Assembly: GCA_965229935.1 (NCBI GenBank)
Contig: CBDDKB010000002.1
Span: 992,001 to 1,056,000 of the forward strand
DNA: 64,000 bases
From: SPJN01 sp965229935
Lineage (GTDB): Bacteria > Pseudomonadota > Alphaproteobacteria > SPJN01
Direction of reading: 5' to 3'
Part shown: piece by piece, positions 53,249-62,540 of the stretch
Layout of the letters: the number at the start of each line of letters is the position of its first letter
How positions within the stretch are numbered: position 1 is the first letter of the stretch
Program-made: the position numbers and the translations under genes
Notes under the pieces: model-generated
The model's input: only the letters and a program-made list of their open reading frames with translations
What the model was told of the DNA's origin: nothing
Database searches by the model: none

Positions 53249-54595
53249 ATGGAAACGCTCAACGCAATTGTGGGGCAGATCAACGGTATCGTTTGGGGCG
53301 TACCGATGTTGATTGCCATTTTGGGCACAGGCGCTTACCTGATGGTGCGGCTTGGCTTTATGCCGCTGCGCAAAATCCCGCTAGCTTCAAATCTGCTGGT
53401 TGAGGGACGCAAACCAGACACCGAGGCTGAGGGGGATATCTCACCCTTTGCGGCGTTGATGACCAGCCTTGCCGCAACAGTTGGCACTGGCAATATCGCG
53501 GGTGTCGCAACAGCCATAACACTCGGGGGGCCGGGGGCGCTGTTTTGGATGTGGTGTACCGCCCTTGTCGGGATGGCCACAAAATATGCCGAAACCGTTT
53601 TGGCTGTTCACTATCGCGAAACAGACGAACGTGGCCGCCAAACTGGTGGGCCCATGTATGTCATCAAGAATGGGCTGGGCTCCAACTGGGCATGGCTGGG
53701 CGCAGCGTTCGCCCTGTTTGGCGGGCTCGCAGCCTTTGGCATCGGCAATATGGTGCAGGCGCACGAGGTTGCCAATGCGATGCATGGCACATTTTCTATC
53801 CCCACATGGGTCAGTGCAGCCGTCATGGTGGTCTTGACAGGCTTTGTCGTCCTCGGGGGGATCAGCAGGATTGGACAGGTTGCGCAAGGCTTGGTGCCCA
53901 TTATGTGCGTGGCCTATGTTCTGATCGCGCTTATTGTTGTCGCCTTGAATATTGAACAAGTGCCGGATGCATTTGCCACGATATTTCAGGCCGCCTTTAC
54001 GGGGCATGCCGCAACAGGCGGATTTGCCGGTGCCGCTGTTTGGGCCGCAGTCAGGTTCGGTGTCGCGCGCGGCGTTTTTTCGAACGAGGCAGGCCTTGGA
54101 ACCGCAGGCATTGCACAGGCCGCGGGGATGAGTGATAGCCCTGTAAAGTCCGGTTTGATCGGTATGATGGGCACATTTATCGATACATTGATCGTCTGCA
54201 CATTGACGGGACTTGCCATTATTTGCACCGGGGCCTGGATGGGGGATGCGCAAGGGGCGTCATTAACAGCATCAGCCTTTGAAACAGGGTTGCCAGGGGC
54301 AGGGGCGATCATCGTATCAGTGTCATTGGCGATTTTCGCATTCACCACCATCCTAGGTTGGGCCTATTATGCTGAACGATGTTGGGAATTTCTTTTGGGG
54401 ACATGGGCGATTATGCCGTTCCGCCTATTGTGGATTGTTGCTATCCCTGCAGGTGCTTTGGCTGAGCTGAACTTTGTTTGGCTATTGGCAGATACGCTAA
54501 ATGCCTTTATGGCGCTGCCCAATATTGTGTCATTGATTTTACTGTCTGGTACTGTGGCGGCGTTAACCAAAACATATTTTGCGGCGAAGAATTAG
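53249..54595 (+). CDS. Alanine/glycine:cation symporter family protein
   Basis: This inner-membrane Na+- or H+-driven symporter of 448 residues has ten to eleven spans, typical of the AGCS family. SLAATVGTGNIAGVATAI (the AGCS signature in TM2), FWMWCTALVGMATKYAE and the late FSNEAGLGTAGIAQAAG motif are all present. AGCS members move alanine, glycine or other small amino acids. It sits 50 bp after the epimerase and 100 bp before the TonB receptor; the gap before the receptor holds inverted repeats that suggest separate control. Confidence 0.93.
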   Translation: METLNAIVGQINGIVWGVPMLIAILGTGAYLMVRLGFMPLRKIPLASNLLVEGRKPDTEAEGDISPFAALMTSLAATVGTGNIAGVATAITLGGPGALFWMWCTALVGMATKYAETVLAVHYRETDERGRQTGGPMYVIKNGLGSNWAWLGAAFALFGGLAAFGIGNMVQAHEVANAMHGTFSIPTWVSAAVMVVLTGFVVLGGISRIGQVAQGLVPIMCVAYVLIALIVVALNIEQVPDAFATIFQAAFTGHAATGGFAGAAVWAAVRFGVARGVFSNEAGLGTAGIAQAAGMSDSPVKSGLIGMMGTFIDTLIVCTLTGLAIICTGAWMGDAQGASLTASAFETGLPGAGAIIVSVSLAIFAFTTILGWAYYAERCWEFLLGTWAIMPFRLLWIVAIPAGALAELNFVWLLADTLNAFMALPNIVSLILLSGTVAALTKTYFAAKN

Positions 54596-54620
54596 CCCTA
54601 TTGTCGCTGCGACAGACTGC

Positions 54621-54634
54621 TTACACAATTGTAA
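54621..54634. promoter_or_regulatory. Inverted repeat, candidate operator upstream of the TonB receptor
   Basis: TTACA-CAAT-TGTAA is a perfect 14-bp inverted repeat 60 bp before the receptor start. The binding protein is unknown. The position suits a repressor or activator of the receptor gene. Confidence 0.35.
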
Positions 54635-54654
54635 CACAAGCGCCATTACCAAAG

Positions 54655-54678
54655 TTTAAGCACTTTTATGTGTTTAAA
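54655..54678. promoter_or_regulatory. Second inverted repeat upstream of the TonB receptor
   Basis: TTTAAGCAC-TTTTAT-GTGTTTAAA has nine-base arms with one mismatch, ending four bases before the GGAG of the receptor. It could form a hairpin next to the ribosome site or be an operator. No family is recognised. Confidence 0.3.
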
Positions 54679-54693
54679 GTTTGGAGTTCGCCC

Positions 54694-57084
54694 ATGTCTT
54701 ATCGACTAAAAGCAGCGCTTATTGGTGGTGTCGCATTGATTGCCTTTGTGCCAACCGGCCTATCTGCGCAAGACAATACTGATACACAGACCGCCACAGT
54801 ATCTGCGCCCGAAAACCGCGGGCCAATGCTGGACGAAATTGTTGTTGTTGCGCAAAAGCGGGCAGAGGATGCGCAAGACGTGCCGCTTTCCATTACGGCC
54901 TTGGGCGGCGATGACCTCAAAGAAAATAATGTAAATGATGTGGGCGCGCTCGCCAGTTTCGTTCCGAATATGGAGGTGATTGTTACCCCAACAATTAACC
55001 TGATCTCCATGCGTGGGCTTGGCTCAGGCTATAATAAGGGGTTTGAACAATCCGTCGCGACGTTGGTTGATGAGGTCTATTATGGCCGTGCGTCCTATCT
55101 GTCGAACGGCCTGTTAGACCTCGAAGTGGTTGAGGTGTTGCGCGGTCCGCAGGGCACTTTGTTTGGCAAAAACTCAGTCGCCGGGGCATTGCACTTCCGT
55201 ACGGCGAACCCTGATTATGAGTGGGGCGGCAGCGCTGATTTACTTTATGGAGAGCGAAATGAACTGCGTGTCGGTGCGGCACTAACCGGCCCGATCATCG
55301 AAGACCGCATTGCCTTTCGTGTTGCAGTCCAAAAACATGATCGCGATGGTGACATGTATAATGTGACCCGCGATAAGGACGAGCGGAATATCGATAATCT
55401 GAATGCCCGCGCAAAATTACTGTTCGACGTCACAGACAGTTTGTCTTTGGTGTGGAGTGCAAGTGTCGCCACAGTTGATCAGGATGGCCCGGGGTATGAG
55501 CTTGTGAAAATCCCCTCAGGCCCTGGTGGTGCAACGCCCCTGATGCTTGAACTGATGCAAACATTTGAGCCGCAGACCGATGCAAACGGCACAGATGAAC
55601 GCGTCTATTCAAATGCCGAGGGGTTTGTCGTGCGCGAGGCGTATGATTCCGTCCTTAACGCATCTCTTGATATTGGTGAATTTACGGTGACGTCAATCAC
55701 AGCGGTTGGCAAATTGGATGAAGATGCCCGTTTCGATGCAGACTTTTCCCCAATACCGTTTTTGGAACTGCAGAATGACGAAGATTACGAGTTCATCAGC
55801 CAGGAACTGCGCCTGACGTCACCCTTGGGCGATCTTGAATATGTCGCTGGGCTGCATTTCTTTTACAACAGCATGTTCAATAAACAGCAATTGCCAGTGC
55901 TCTTGATGGCTGACGGGCCTTTGTCGCAGGTTTTAGATATTGTTGTGCCGGGCGCTGCAACCGGATTGGTTAGCCTGCTGAATCCCTTGCTTGATCCGTT
56001 GGGCGGCCCGCAAGAGGCGGAGCGGCGTATCCAAACACTGGATCAGGAATCCTATTCCTATGCAGCTTTTGGCCAGGCGACTTGGCACGTTACAGAAACT
56101 TTTGCTGCGACCGTCGGTGCCCGCATGACTTATGAGGAAAAATCGGTCACAGCCGCGGCCCGCTATGTTGGCCTGTTGGCATCACCCCTTGGTGAAGGTG
56201 TGATTTTTCCGGCAGTACAATCAGGCGCGGAAACCTTCAACGTTGATAAGGCACGTGACGAGTTTGATATTTCACCCAAAGCTTCACTGACTTGGACGCC
56301 TGACATTGAATGGGGCATTGTCGATGACTTCATGCTCTATGGGACGGCTGCGGTTGGCTATAAGGGTGGCGGCTTTTCAGACGCTGCGCTTAACCCAAAC
56401 GAGTTGGAGTTTGAAGAAGAAAACTCACTGACTTTGGAAGCCGGGTTCAAGTCGACGCTGCTGGATGGTGCAGGGCGTGCAAATATCACTTATTTCCGCA
56501 CCAAGTTTGATGATCTACAAGTCAGCTCATTCAACGGTGTGTCCTTTGTGACATCGAATGCGGCATCGGCTGTTTCACAAGGCGTTGAGTTTGAGTTTCA
56601 ATTCGTTCCTATTTGGGGCCTGTTTATTGGCGTCAGCGGTGCTTATATCGATGCATCATTTGATGAGTTTAAAAGCGCGCCATGCCCGGCTGAGAAGGAA
56701 ACAGAATCCGGCGTTTGTGATTTGAGCGGTCGCCCCTTGTCCAGCGCACCTAAATGGAATGGGACGATCTCAATCAATTATGACCGCCAGCATTTCAACC
56801 TGCCATTCCGTTTTGTGGCAGGTGTTTCTACCCAGCTAAAAACCTTTGAATATTTCAATACGGACCTTGATCCGTTTGATTCAAAGGATGCTTCAGCCTA
56901 TTGGCGGGGCCGTATCGGGATTAAGGACGTGGACGAGGTGTGGTCGTTCATGATCCACGGCGACAATCTCAGCAATGAAGAAGGGTTCGTCTTCACCAAT
57001 GATGTCCCGGTCTTTACCGGCACCCATTTCGGCGAACGTATGCCGCTACGCTCAATCTCCGGGGAATTCAGGATCAGCTTTTAA
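54694..57084 (+). CDS. TonB-dependent receptor
   Basis: This outer-membrane active transporter has 796 residues. A signal peptide ends near FVPTGLSAQ, the TonB-box-like DEIVVVAQKRAEDAQ is at about 45-60, and the plug follows with DVPLSITALGGDDL and VEVLRGPQGTLFGKNSVAGAL. The barrel has many 10-14-residue strands and ends in the FRISF strand with terminal phenylalanine. There is no N-terminal signalling extension, so transcription is not controlled through an anti-sigma partner. The substrate is unknown; receptors of this form often carry plant or algal compounds rather than siderophores. GGAG precedes the ATG by seven bases, and the longer frame upstream lies inside the symporter gene. Confidence 0.93.
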   Translation: MSYRLKAALIGGVALIAFVPTGLSAQDNTDTQTATVSAPENRGPMLDEIVVVAQKRAEDAQDVPLSITALGGDDLKENNVNDVGALASFVPNMEVIVTPTINLISMRGLGSGYNKGFEQSVATLVDEVYYGRASYLSNGLLDLEVVEVLRGPQGTLFGKNSVAGALHFRTANPDYEWGGSADLLYGERNELRVGAALTGPIIEDRIAFRVAVQKHDRDGDMYNVTRDKDERNIDNLNARAKLLFDVTDSLSLVWSASVATVDQDGPGYELVKIPSGPGGATPLMLELMQTFEPQTDANGTDERVYSNAEGFVVREAYDSVLNASLDIGEFTVTSITAVGKLDEDARFDADFSPIPFLELQNDEDYEFISQELRLTSPLGDLEYVAGLHFFYNSMFNKQQLPVLLMADGPLSQVLDIVVPGAATGLVSLLNPLLDPLGGPQEAERRIQTLDQESYSYAAFGQATWHVTETFAATVGARMTYEEKSVTAAARYVGLLASPLGEGVIFPAVQSGAETFNVDKARDEFDISPKASLTWTPDIEWGIVDDFMLYGTAAVGYKGGGFSDAALNPNELEFEEENSLTLEAGFKSTLLDGAGRANITYFRTKFDDLQVSSFNGVSFVTSNAASAVSQGVEFEFQFVPIWGLFIGVSGAYIDASFDEFKSAPCPAEKETESGVCDLSGRPLSSAPKWNGTISINYDRQHFNLPFRFVAGVSTQLKTFEYFNTDLDPFDSKDASAYWRGRIGIKDVDEVWSFMIHGDNLSNEEGFVFTNDVPVFTGTHFGERMPLRSISGEFRISF

Positions 57085-57766
57085 GGATCAGGGGTGATAG
57101 CCCCTCAATCTCAACGCAATAGTCACTGGCGGTCGGCCCGGATAGGGGCTGGCCGCTTTGTGCTTTGACAGACATGCCGCAAGATATGATTTGGCCCTGC
57201 TTTAACGGCATGAGCGTGCTGGCAGCCGCAACAAGATCAGCAACCGACCAGGTTAGATCATCGGTATTGCCGGATGCCTTTAATTCACCGCCGGAAGTCA
57301 CTGATATCGAACGACAATAAGGGTCTTCGATTTCTTCGATACTGCTCATCTCACCGACCAGCAAAGAACGATTATTGGTGTTCTGAGCCCATAGGGGTTT
57401 TGTCGCCTTATGGGGCATTGGTGACGGTGTAATTACTTCGCAGCCCGCAGCATAGCCCCGGATGAAATCCATGCCATTGTCCGCGTTAACGGGTGTTGGG
57501 CAATTTTCGCAGATCACCAGCAATGTTGGTAACAGCAATGAGTTGGCGCCGCTTTCCGGGTTGATATTGCGCCCAAAACATATTGGCGGCACATAATCAG
57601 GAAGGTCGCGAAGCGCTTTTCTGCCTGAATACCACCAGCTAAAGCGCCCCCACAATGCGCTTACTCCTCCAACCACGCTGAAATGCCATGCCATTGATGC
57701 ATCTGCAAATGCAGGCGCTGTCAGAAACAGTGGATTGGTATTGTCGATTGGGGTTTGACTTTCCAT
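57074..57766 (-). CDS. Divergent fumarylacetoacetate-hydrolase-fold protein
   Basis: This 230-residue protein matches the C-terminal part of the FAH fold by the segment GNTDDLTWSVADLVAAASTL followed by LKQGQIISCGMS and CVEIEGLSPL. In active FAH-family enzymes a metal is held by an E-x-E and a later D. Here the E-x-E is not found and the NDVTxRD loop reads GCEVITPSPM, so the metal site appears lost. It may be inactive or bind another ligand. It ends convergent to the receptor with an 11-bp overlap. The identity is a fold-level call only. Confidence 0.55.
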   Translation of the reverse strand: MESQTPIDNTNPLFLTAPAFADASMAWHFSVVGGVSALWGRFSWWYSGRKALRDLPDYVPPICFGRNINPESGANSLLLPTLLVICENCPTPVNADNGMDFIRGYAAGCEVITPSPMPHKATKPLWAQNTNNRSLLVGEMSSIEEIEDPYCRSISVTSGGELKASGNTDDLTWSVADLVAAASTLMPLKQGQIISCGMSVKAQSGQPLSGPTASDYCVEIEGLSPLILKS

Positions 57767-57866
57767 TTGGTGGGTTAGGACCTATATCTTGAACAGGAAG
57801 TATTTTTTTTGAGGGGTAGCCTGTTTTGCCCCTGTGAACAAGTCGTGAAAGGCAGCGAGGCATCTG

Positions 57867-58664
57867 ATGACCCCGGCAAGTTTCAGTGATGGACCGATTG
57901 CAGTCGATGTTTTGGATCAGGTGGCTCGCCTGACCATCATGCGGGCCGAATTCAACAATTCTATATCAAATGCGGTCCGTCAGGGGCTTTTGGATGCCTT
58001 TGAATGGATTTCGGGGCTGCCTGATATTCGTGTGCTGATTATCGAGGGGGAGGGTGACGATGCCTTTTCTATCGGTGCCGATGTCGAAGAATATTCCCTG
58101 ATGGGCGCGGATGATTTGCGACAGGCTGCCCAACTGACCAAACAGGTTCATGAACAATTGGCGCGGCTGCCTATGGTTACGGTCGCGGCCATTAAGGGCG
58201 CCTGCACCGGGGCGGGGTTTGAGCTTGCCCTACATTGCGATATCCGCTTTGCCCGCGATGATGCACGATTTGGCTTTCCCGGTATTACAATGGGGCTGAC
58301 ATCTGGCGGCAATGCCCTGTGGCGGCTAACTAGGCTTATCGGGGCAGGGCCTGCACGGGCCTTGGCGCTTACAGGTGGCGTAATTTCGGCAGAACGTGCC
58401 TTTATGGTTGGGGTGATTACTAACATCCTAAAAGATGACGATTATGACAGTCACATTGATGGTTTGATCAACCATCTTGTGGAATTGTCTCCCCATGCTG
58501 TTGCGCGCACCAAGGCGATGCTTAACCGTGCCTTGGACGGTTCAGAAAAAGATGTCGCTGCCTTGGGAGTCGATGCATTGGTGGCCTGCTTTGACGAAGG
58601 CGAGGCATCCCAGTCCGTGGCTGATATGTTTGGCGGCGCAGGGCCCGATACCACAATCCACTAG
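57867..58664 (+). CDS. Enoyl-CoA hydratase/isomerase-family protein lacking both catalytic glutamates
   Basis: This 265-residue crotonase-fold protein has the two oxyanion-hole parts, AFSIGADVEEY and GACTGAGFELALHCDIRFA. In enoyl-CoA hydratase, acid/base glutamates sit in PEI (E144) and in the AMEMVLTG helix (E164); here they read FPGITMGL and ARALALTGG, with Gly and Ala. So hydration is unlikely, but a thioesterase, decarboxylase or isomerase role is possible in this family. It starts 100 bp from the FAH-like gene on the other strand and ends 1 bp from the end of the transglycosylase gene. Confidence 0.8.
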   Translation: MTPASFSDGPIAVDVLDQVARLTIMRAEFNNSISNAVRQGLLDAFEWISGLPDIRVLIIEGEGDDAFSIGADVEEYSLMGADDLRQAAQLTKQVHEQLARLPMVTVAAIKGACTGAGFELALHCDIRFARDDARFGFPGITMGLTSGGNALWRLTRLIGAGPARALALTGGVISAERAFMVGVITNILKDDDYDSHIDGLINHLVELSPHAVARTKAMLNRALDGSEKDVAALGVDALVACFDEGEASQSVADMFGGAGPDTTIH

Positions 58665-58665
58665 A

Positions 58666-60837
58666 TCACTTACTAACCGACGCAAGACTTGGTCGCGGCG
58701 TAGAAAAGCGCGGGTTTTGGGCAAGCGTTAAAATGCTGGACAGGGTAAGTTTGTCTGGGGCTGTTTGCCCCAAACGGGCCCGGTAAATCGGCACAGCCTC
58801 GATCACGCGCTGTACATAATTGCGTGTTTCAGAAAAGGGGATGGATTCAATCCAATTGATTGGGTCTATTTGCGGGTCGCGCGGGTCGCCGAATTCCCTG
58901 ATCCAGCGATAGACCCGGTGTGGCCCCGCATTATAGGCGGCAACCGCCATAATATATGAGCCATCAAACTCCTGCACCATTTTAGCCAAATAGGTGGAGC
59001 CGAGCAGAGCATTATAATTGGGGTCTCTCGTCAGGGCGTCTTGCGAATATTTAAGGTTCAGCTCCTGCGCGACAGAGCGGGCGGTGCGCGGCATCAACTG
59101 CATTAAACCCGATGCCCCCACATGGGATGTGGCGTCGGGGCGAAAGCCGCTTTCCTGTCGCTGAATGGCGTAAACAAGCGCATCTTCAAGCGGCAACCCT
59201 GTCAATTGCGGCACCAAGGACATACCCGGCAGGTCAATAACGGGATAGGCCTCCCTTACCAGATTAACCTCGCGGTACGAGGCGCGCTTGGCAGCATCAA
59301 GTGCCAGGTCGATGCGATCAAGATCGTGGGCGAGGGCGGTTAGCTGTAACAACTTGCCCGTATCATCTGACCGTTCGGCTTGATCAAGCATGACATGAAA
59401 CAGATTGCGCACAAGATTGCGTTCTTCAAGGTCATGCAGACGCCTGATGATTGGCACCAACGGGTCTTGTTCAAATTGCGGTTCAAGGTCTGCTGCGTCG
59501 ATCGTTATCGCCCCTTCCATCAAGGGCGGACGCGGTTCCTTCATCGCTTCAAGGGCAAGCGATCCATAAATTGTTTGCCCGTATCGGGCTGCTGACGCAT
59601 ACCATTTTTCCGCGCCTTCTTTGTGGCCAAGGGCGGTGCCGCTGCGGCCCAGCCAATAGGCGGCGCGGGCACGGCTGATCGGACGAGAAACACCATTATA
59701 TAGTTTAAAGAAATGGCGTGCTGCTATTTTCGGTTTATCCAAATATTCTAGCGCGATCCACCCGGCCAACCATTCGGCATCGGCAAAGGCGCCGCCCTCA
59801 GTAAGGCCGTTCTGGGCAACAATATTGTAGGCATCGTGATAGCGATGTTCATCCATCAGGTCCCGCACCAGCCTTTTGCGTTCACGCCACATGATCGCTG
59901 GTTGACGCTGTTCTTCAGCAGCAAAGCTCGCCGCCAATAAAAGATCGGCAGCTTGATCCGTGCGGCCCTTGCGCCGACGCCAGCGTGTACGCTCATACAC
60001 AAAGCCGGGGTCTTGTACTTGTTCCTCGGTCAGCAGGCTGATCTTGCTGTCAACGCCCTTGCTTGAGAGCCGTAGGGCCAGTCGTGCCTCTGCCAATTGA
60101 CGGTCTTGGGGGCTGACCCGTGCCATTTGCCGTCTGGCTGAGCTGCCAAATCCTTTCCAAAGCAGGTAGTCCAAACGCTCCAATTGATCGAGCCGCGTGA
60201 AATAACGGCCATAATCATTCATGATTTCGCGTTCGGTATCGGCGCCAAATGTCCCTTCGCGCCAGCCTTCACGGATCAGCTTTGTCCCTTCAAGGTCTTT
60301 ACGCAGCTCCAACAAAGCCGCGCCATAGCGGATCTTGCCAAGGGGTGTGCGAGGGGGATTGGCTGCAAACCAGCTCATCCTCGATTTGATGCTAACTTTG
60401 TCATCAAGGCGCTGTTCGTATTGTGCGATCAGGTTTCCGATACCGGGTAATTGTGGAGCCTGATCAAGAAAGGCGCGCAGATCGTCAATATCTGCACTTT
60501 TGCCCCTGCCGCGATATTCATACCAGGGCAGCAATATCGCCAGCGTTTGGTCATTGGCGCGGCGCGCATAGCGGCGGGCGGTCCTGTGATTGCCATTGCG
60601 GGCTGCCTTGATGGCATCGCGCCAATTGCCAATATCACGTTGTGACAGAATTTGGCCTGTCCGCTGCGTTTCAAACGGGTTGGTATTCAACTGGTTTCCC
60701 AGCAGGTCATTCAGCTCAAACGGCTTGAAATTGGGGCGCGGTGTAGCGGCTTCAACAGACAATAGGGGGACAGCACTGGCAATGACGATTGTCAAAGCCA
60801 TCCCAAACCAATTTTTGCTGCCGCACCTTTTGGGCAA
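58666..60837 (-). CDS. Soluble lytic murein transglycosylase
   Basis: This periplasmic enzyme cuts peptidoglycan glycan chains with formation of 1,6-anhydroMurNAc. It is 723 residues with an N-terminal signal sequence (about 1-30), a long superhelical U-domain with many helices (about 60-540) and a C-terminal lysozyme-like domain. The catalytic domain has YAIQRQESGFRPDATS with the catalytic glutamate, then GASGLMQLMPRTAR and YNAGPHRVYRWI, as in Slt70. The start is TTG: AGGAG lies 7 bases before it, and the ATG at 60842 is in another frame. An internal ATG at 60801 is less likely because it would cut into the signal sequence. Confidence 0.93.
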   Translation of the reverse strand: MPKRCGSKNWFGMALTIVIASAVPLLSVEAATPRPNFKPFELNDLLGNQLNTNPFETQRTGQILSQRDIGNWRDAIKAARNGNHRTARRYARRANDQTLAILLPWYEYRGRGKSADIDDLRAFLDQAPQLPGIGNLIAQYEQRLDDKVSIKSRMSWFAANPPRTPLGKIRYGAALLELRKDLEGTKLIREGWREGTFGADTEREIMNDYGRYFTRLDQLERLDYLLWKGFGSSARRQMARVSPQDRQLAEARLALRLSSKGVDSKISLLTEEQVQDPGFVYERTRWRRRKGRTDQAADLLLAASFAAEEQRQPAIMWRERKRLVRDLMDEHRYHDAYNIVAQNGLTEGGAFADAEWLAGWIALEYLDKPKIAARHFFKLYNGVSRPISRARAAYWLGRSGTALGHKEGAEKWYASAARYGQTIYGSLALEAMKEPRPPLMEGAITIDAADLEPQFEQDPLVPIIRRLHDLEERNLVRNLFHVMLDQAERSDDTGKLLQLTALAHDLDRIDLALDAAKRASYREVNLVREAYPVIDLPGMSLVPQLTGLPLEDALVYAIQRQESGFRPDATSHVGASGLMQLMPRTARSVAQELNLKYSQDALTRDPNYNALLGSTYLAKMVQEFDGSYIMAVAAYNAGPHRVYRWIREFGDPRDPQIDPINWIESIPFSETRNYVQRVIEAVPIYRARLGQTAPDKLTLSSILTLAQNPRFSTPRPSLASVSK

Positions 60838-61118
60838 TTGCCATCTCCTACCGAAATATTTGCCTGCTTTTCTGGTGAATTTGCCAGATCCTACCGAAAA
60901 TACAGGGTGTCAAATCCACATAACAAAAACAAGTTTACATTGGGTGAAGGAGCAAAATTGTGATCAGAGAAGCATGTTTTAGGTTTTGCGGACAAATTGC
61001 CTCAAACCCTTGGGCAGCAAAAGCCTGTCTTCACAAGTGGTGACAAGGGGGGTAATGTGCCGCCTCTTAATCCTGTGACGCGGAATGGGTCTGCGTTGCC
61101 AACATGTTAGAAAGACCG

Positions 61119-62009
61119 ATGACACTATTCAGTGGCTCAATGACTGCTCTTGTAACCCCCTTCCGCACGGATGGGACAATCGACGAACGCGCCTTTTTGG
61201 AGTTTGTGGATTGGCAGGTCAAACAGGGCACCCACGGGCTTGTGCCAGTGGGGACAACGGGTGAAAGCCCGACCTTGAGCCACGAGGAACATCACCGGGT
61301 GGTGGAGCTGTGCATTGAGGCGTCGGGCGGCAAGGTGCCCGTGCTGGCCGGCACAGGGTCCAATTCTACAGATGAGGCGATTGCCCTGACAGCCCATGCC
61401 AAGGAAGCTGGCGCTGCAGGTGCGCTTGTGGTGACGCCTTACTATAACAAGCCAACGCAAGAGGGGCTTTATGCCCATTACAAGGCCATCAATGATGCGG
61501 TTGATCTGCCGATCATAATTTACAACATTCCTGGCCGATCAGTGATCGACATGGATGTCGAGACGATGGGCCGTCTTGCAAAGCTGCCGAATATTGTTGG
61601 CGTCAAGGACGCAACAGGAGATCTTGAACGTGTGACGCTGCAGCGTTTGGCCTGTGGCGAAGATTTCATTCAGCTTTCTGGCGAAGATGGCACCGCCCTT
61701 GGCTTCACCACCCATGGGGGTGTCGGCTGTATTTCTGTGACCGCCAATGTGGCACCTGCTGAATGCGCGGCCTTCCAAAACGCCTTGATGGCAGGTGATT
61801 ATGAGACTGCCCGTATGTGGCAGGATCGTCTGATGCCGTTGCACAAGGCGCTATTCTGCGAGACAAGCCCGTCGCCCGTGAAATATGCTTGCGCACGCCG
61901 CCGTTTGTGCCTTGATCATGTACGTTTGCCGCTTTTACCTGCATCCGACATGGCGAAAGAGCGTGTGCGTGATGCGCTCAAATCCTTGGCACTGTCCCAC
62001 GCCCTCTAG
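61119..62009 (+). CDS. dapA: 4-Hydroxy-tetrahydrodipicolinate synthase
   Basis: This condenses pyruvate with aspartate semialdehyde, the first step of lysine and diaminopimelate synthesis, and so feeds peptidoglycan. The 296 residues have TALVTPF, GTTGESPTLSHEEH, VVTPYYNKPTQEGL, IIYNIPGRSV, the Schiff-base lysine in VGVKDATGD, and SGEDGTALGF. Everything is intact. The start ATG 61119 fits the family N-terminus; an ATG five codons upstream is also in frame. It diverges from the transglycosylase across about 280 bp. Confidence 0.96.
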   Translation: MTLFSGSMTALVTPFRTDGTIDERAFLEFVDWQVKQGTHGLVPVGTTGESPTLSHEEHHRVVELCIEASGGKVPVLAGTGSNSTDEAIALTAHAKEAGAAGALVVTPYYNKPTQEGLYAHYKAINDAVDLPIIIYNIPGRSVIDMDVETMGRLAKLPNIVGVKDATGDLERVTLQRLACGEDFIQLSGEDGTALGFTTHGGVGCISVTANVAPAECAAFQNALMAGDYETARMWQDRLMPLHKALFCETSPSPVKYACARRRLCLDHVRLPLLPASDMAKERVRDALKSLALSHAL

Positions 62010-62033
62010 TTACGAGGAAACGGGAGATGAACA

Positions 62034-62537
62034 ATGGCGAAGGCAAAGGCAAAAAACAAACAGCGTAGCGCAAGCGGTTTGCTTAGCACCGGTACGGTGG
62101 CTGAAAACCGCAAGGCGCGCTTTAACTATGAAATCACCGAAACTTTTGATGCTGGTCTATCTCTGACGGGGACGGAGGTAAAAAGCCTGCGTCAAGGCAA
62201 GGCCAATATTGCCGAGGCCCATGCCAGCGTTGAAGGTGATCAGATCATCTTGTTGAACGCGGACATCCCTGTCTATGCCATGGGTAATATCCACAATCAT
62301 GCGCCGCGTAGACCGCGCCCCTTGTTGCTGCATCGGAAAGAGATTGATCGGCTAGCAGGGGCGGTACAGCGCAGTGGTATGACCCTTGTGCCGATGAAGC
62401 TTTACTTCAATGACCGTGGCCTCGCGAAATTGCAGCTCGGCCTCGCCAAAGGTAAAAAGACTGTCGATAAACGCGAAACAGAAAAGAAGCGCGATTGGGA
62501 TCGGCAAAAGGCGCGCATCATGCGCGATCGGGGGTAG
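62034..62537 (+). CDS. smpB: SsrA-binding protein SmpB
   Basis: This binds tmRNA and brings it to stalled ribosomes. It is 167 residues with VAENRKARFNYEITETFDAGLSL, the GTEVKSLRQGKANIAEAH loop and the C-terminal basic tail EKKRDWDRQKARIMRDRG, all standard. RNase R, also in this window, degrades the tagged messages, a known functional link, but the genes are 53 kb apart. A strong GGGAGA precedes the ATG. Confidence 0.97.
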   Translation: MAKAKAKNKQRSASGLLSTGTVAENRKARFNYEITETFDAGLSLTGTEVKSLRQGKANIAEAHASVEGDQIILLNADIPVYAMGNIHNHAPRRPRPLLLHRKEIDRLAGAVQRSGMTLVPMKLYFNDRGLAKLQLGLAKGKKTVDKRETEKKRDWDRQKARIMRDRG

Positions 62538-62540
62538 GAC

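Noticed and set aside
53441..54253. A 270-codon open frame on the minus strand.
   Set aside because: It lies fully inside the AGCS symporter gene, has the Cys/His/Pro-rich composition of an antisense shadow, and shows no family motif.
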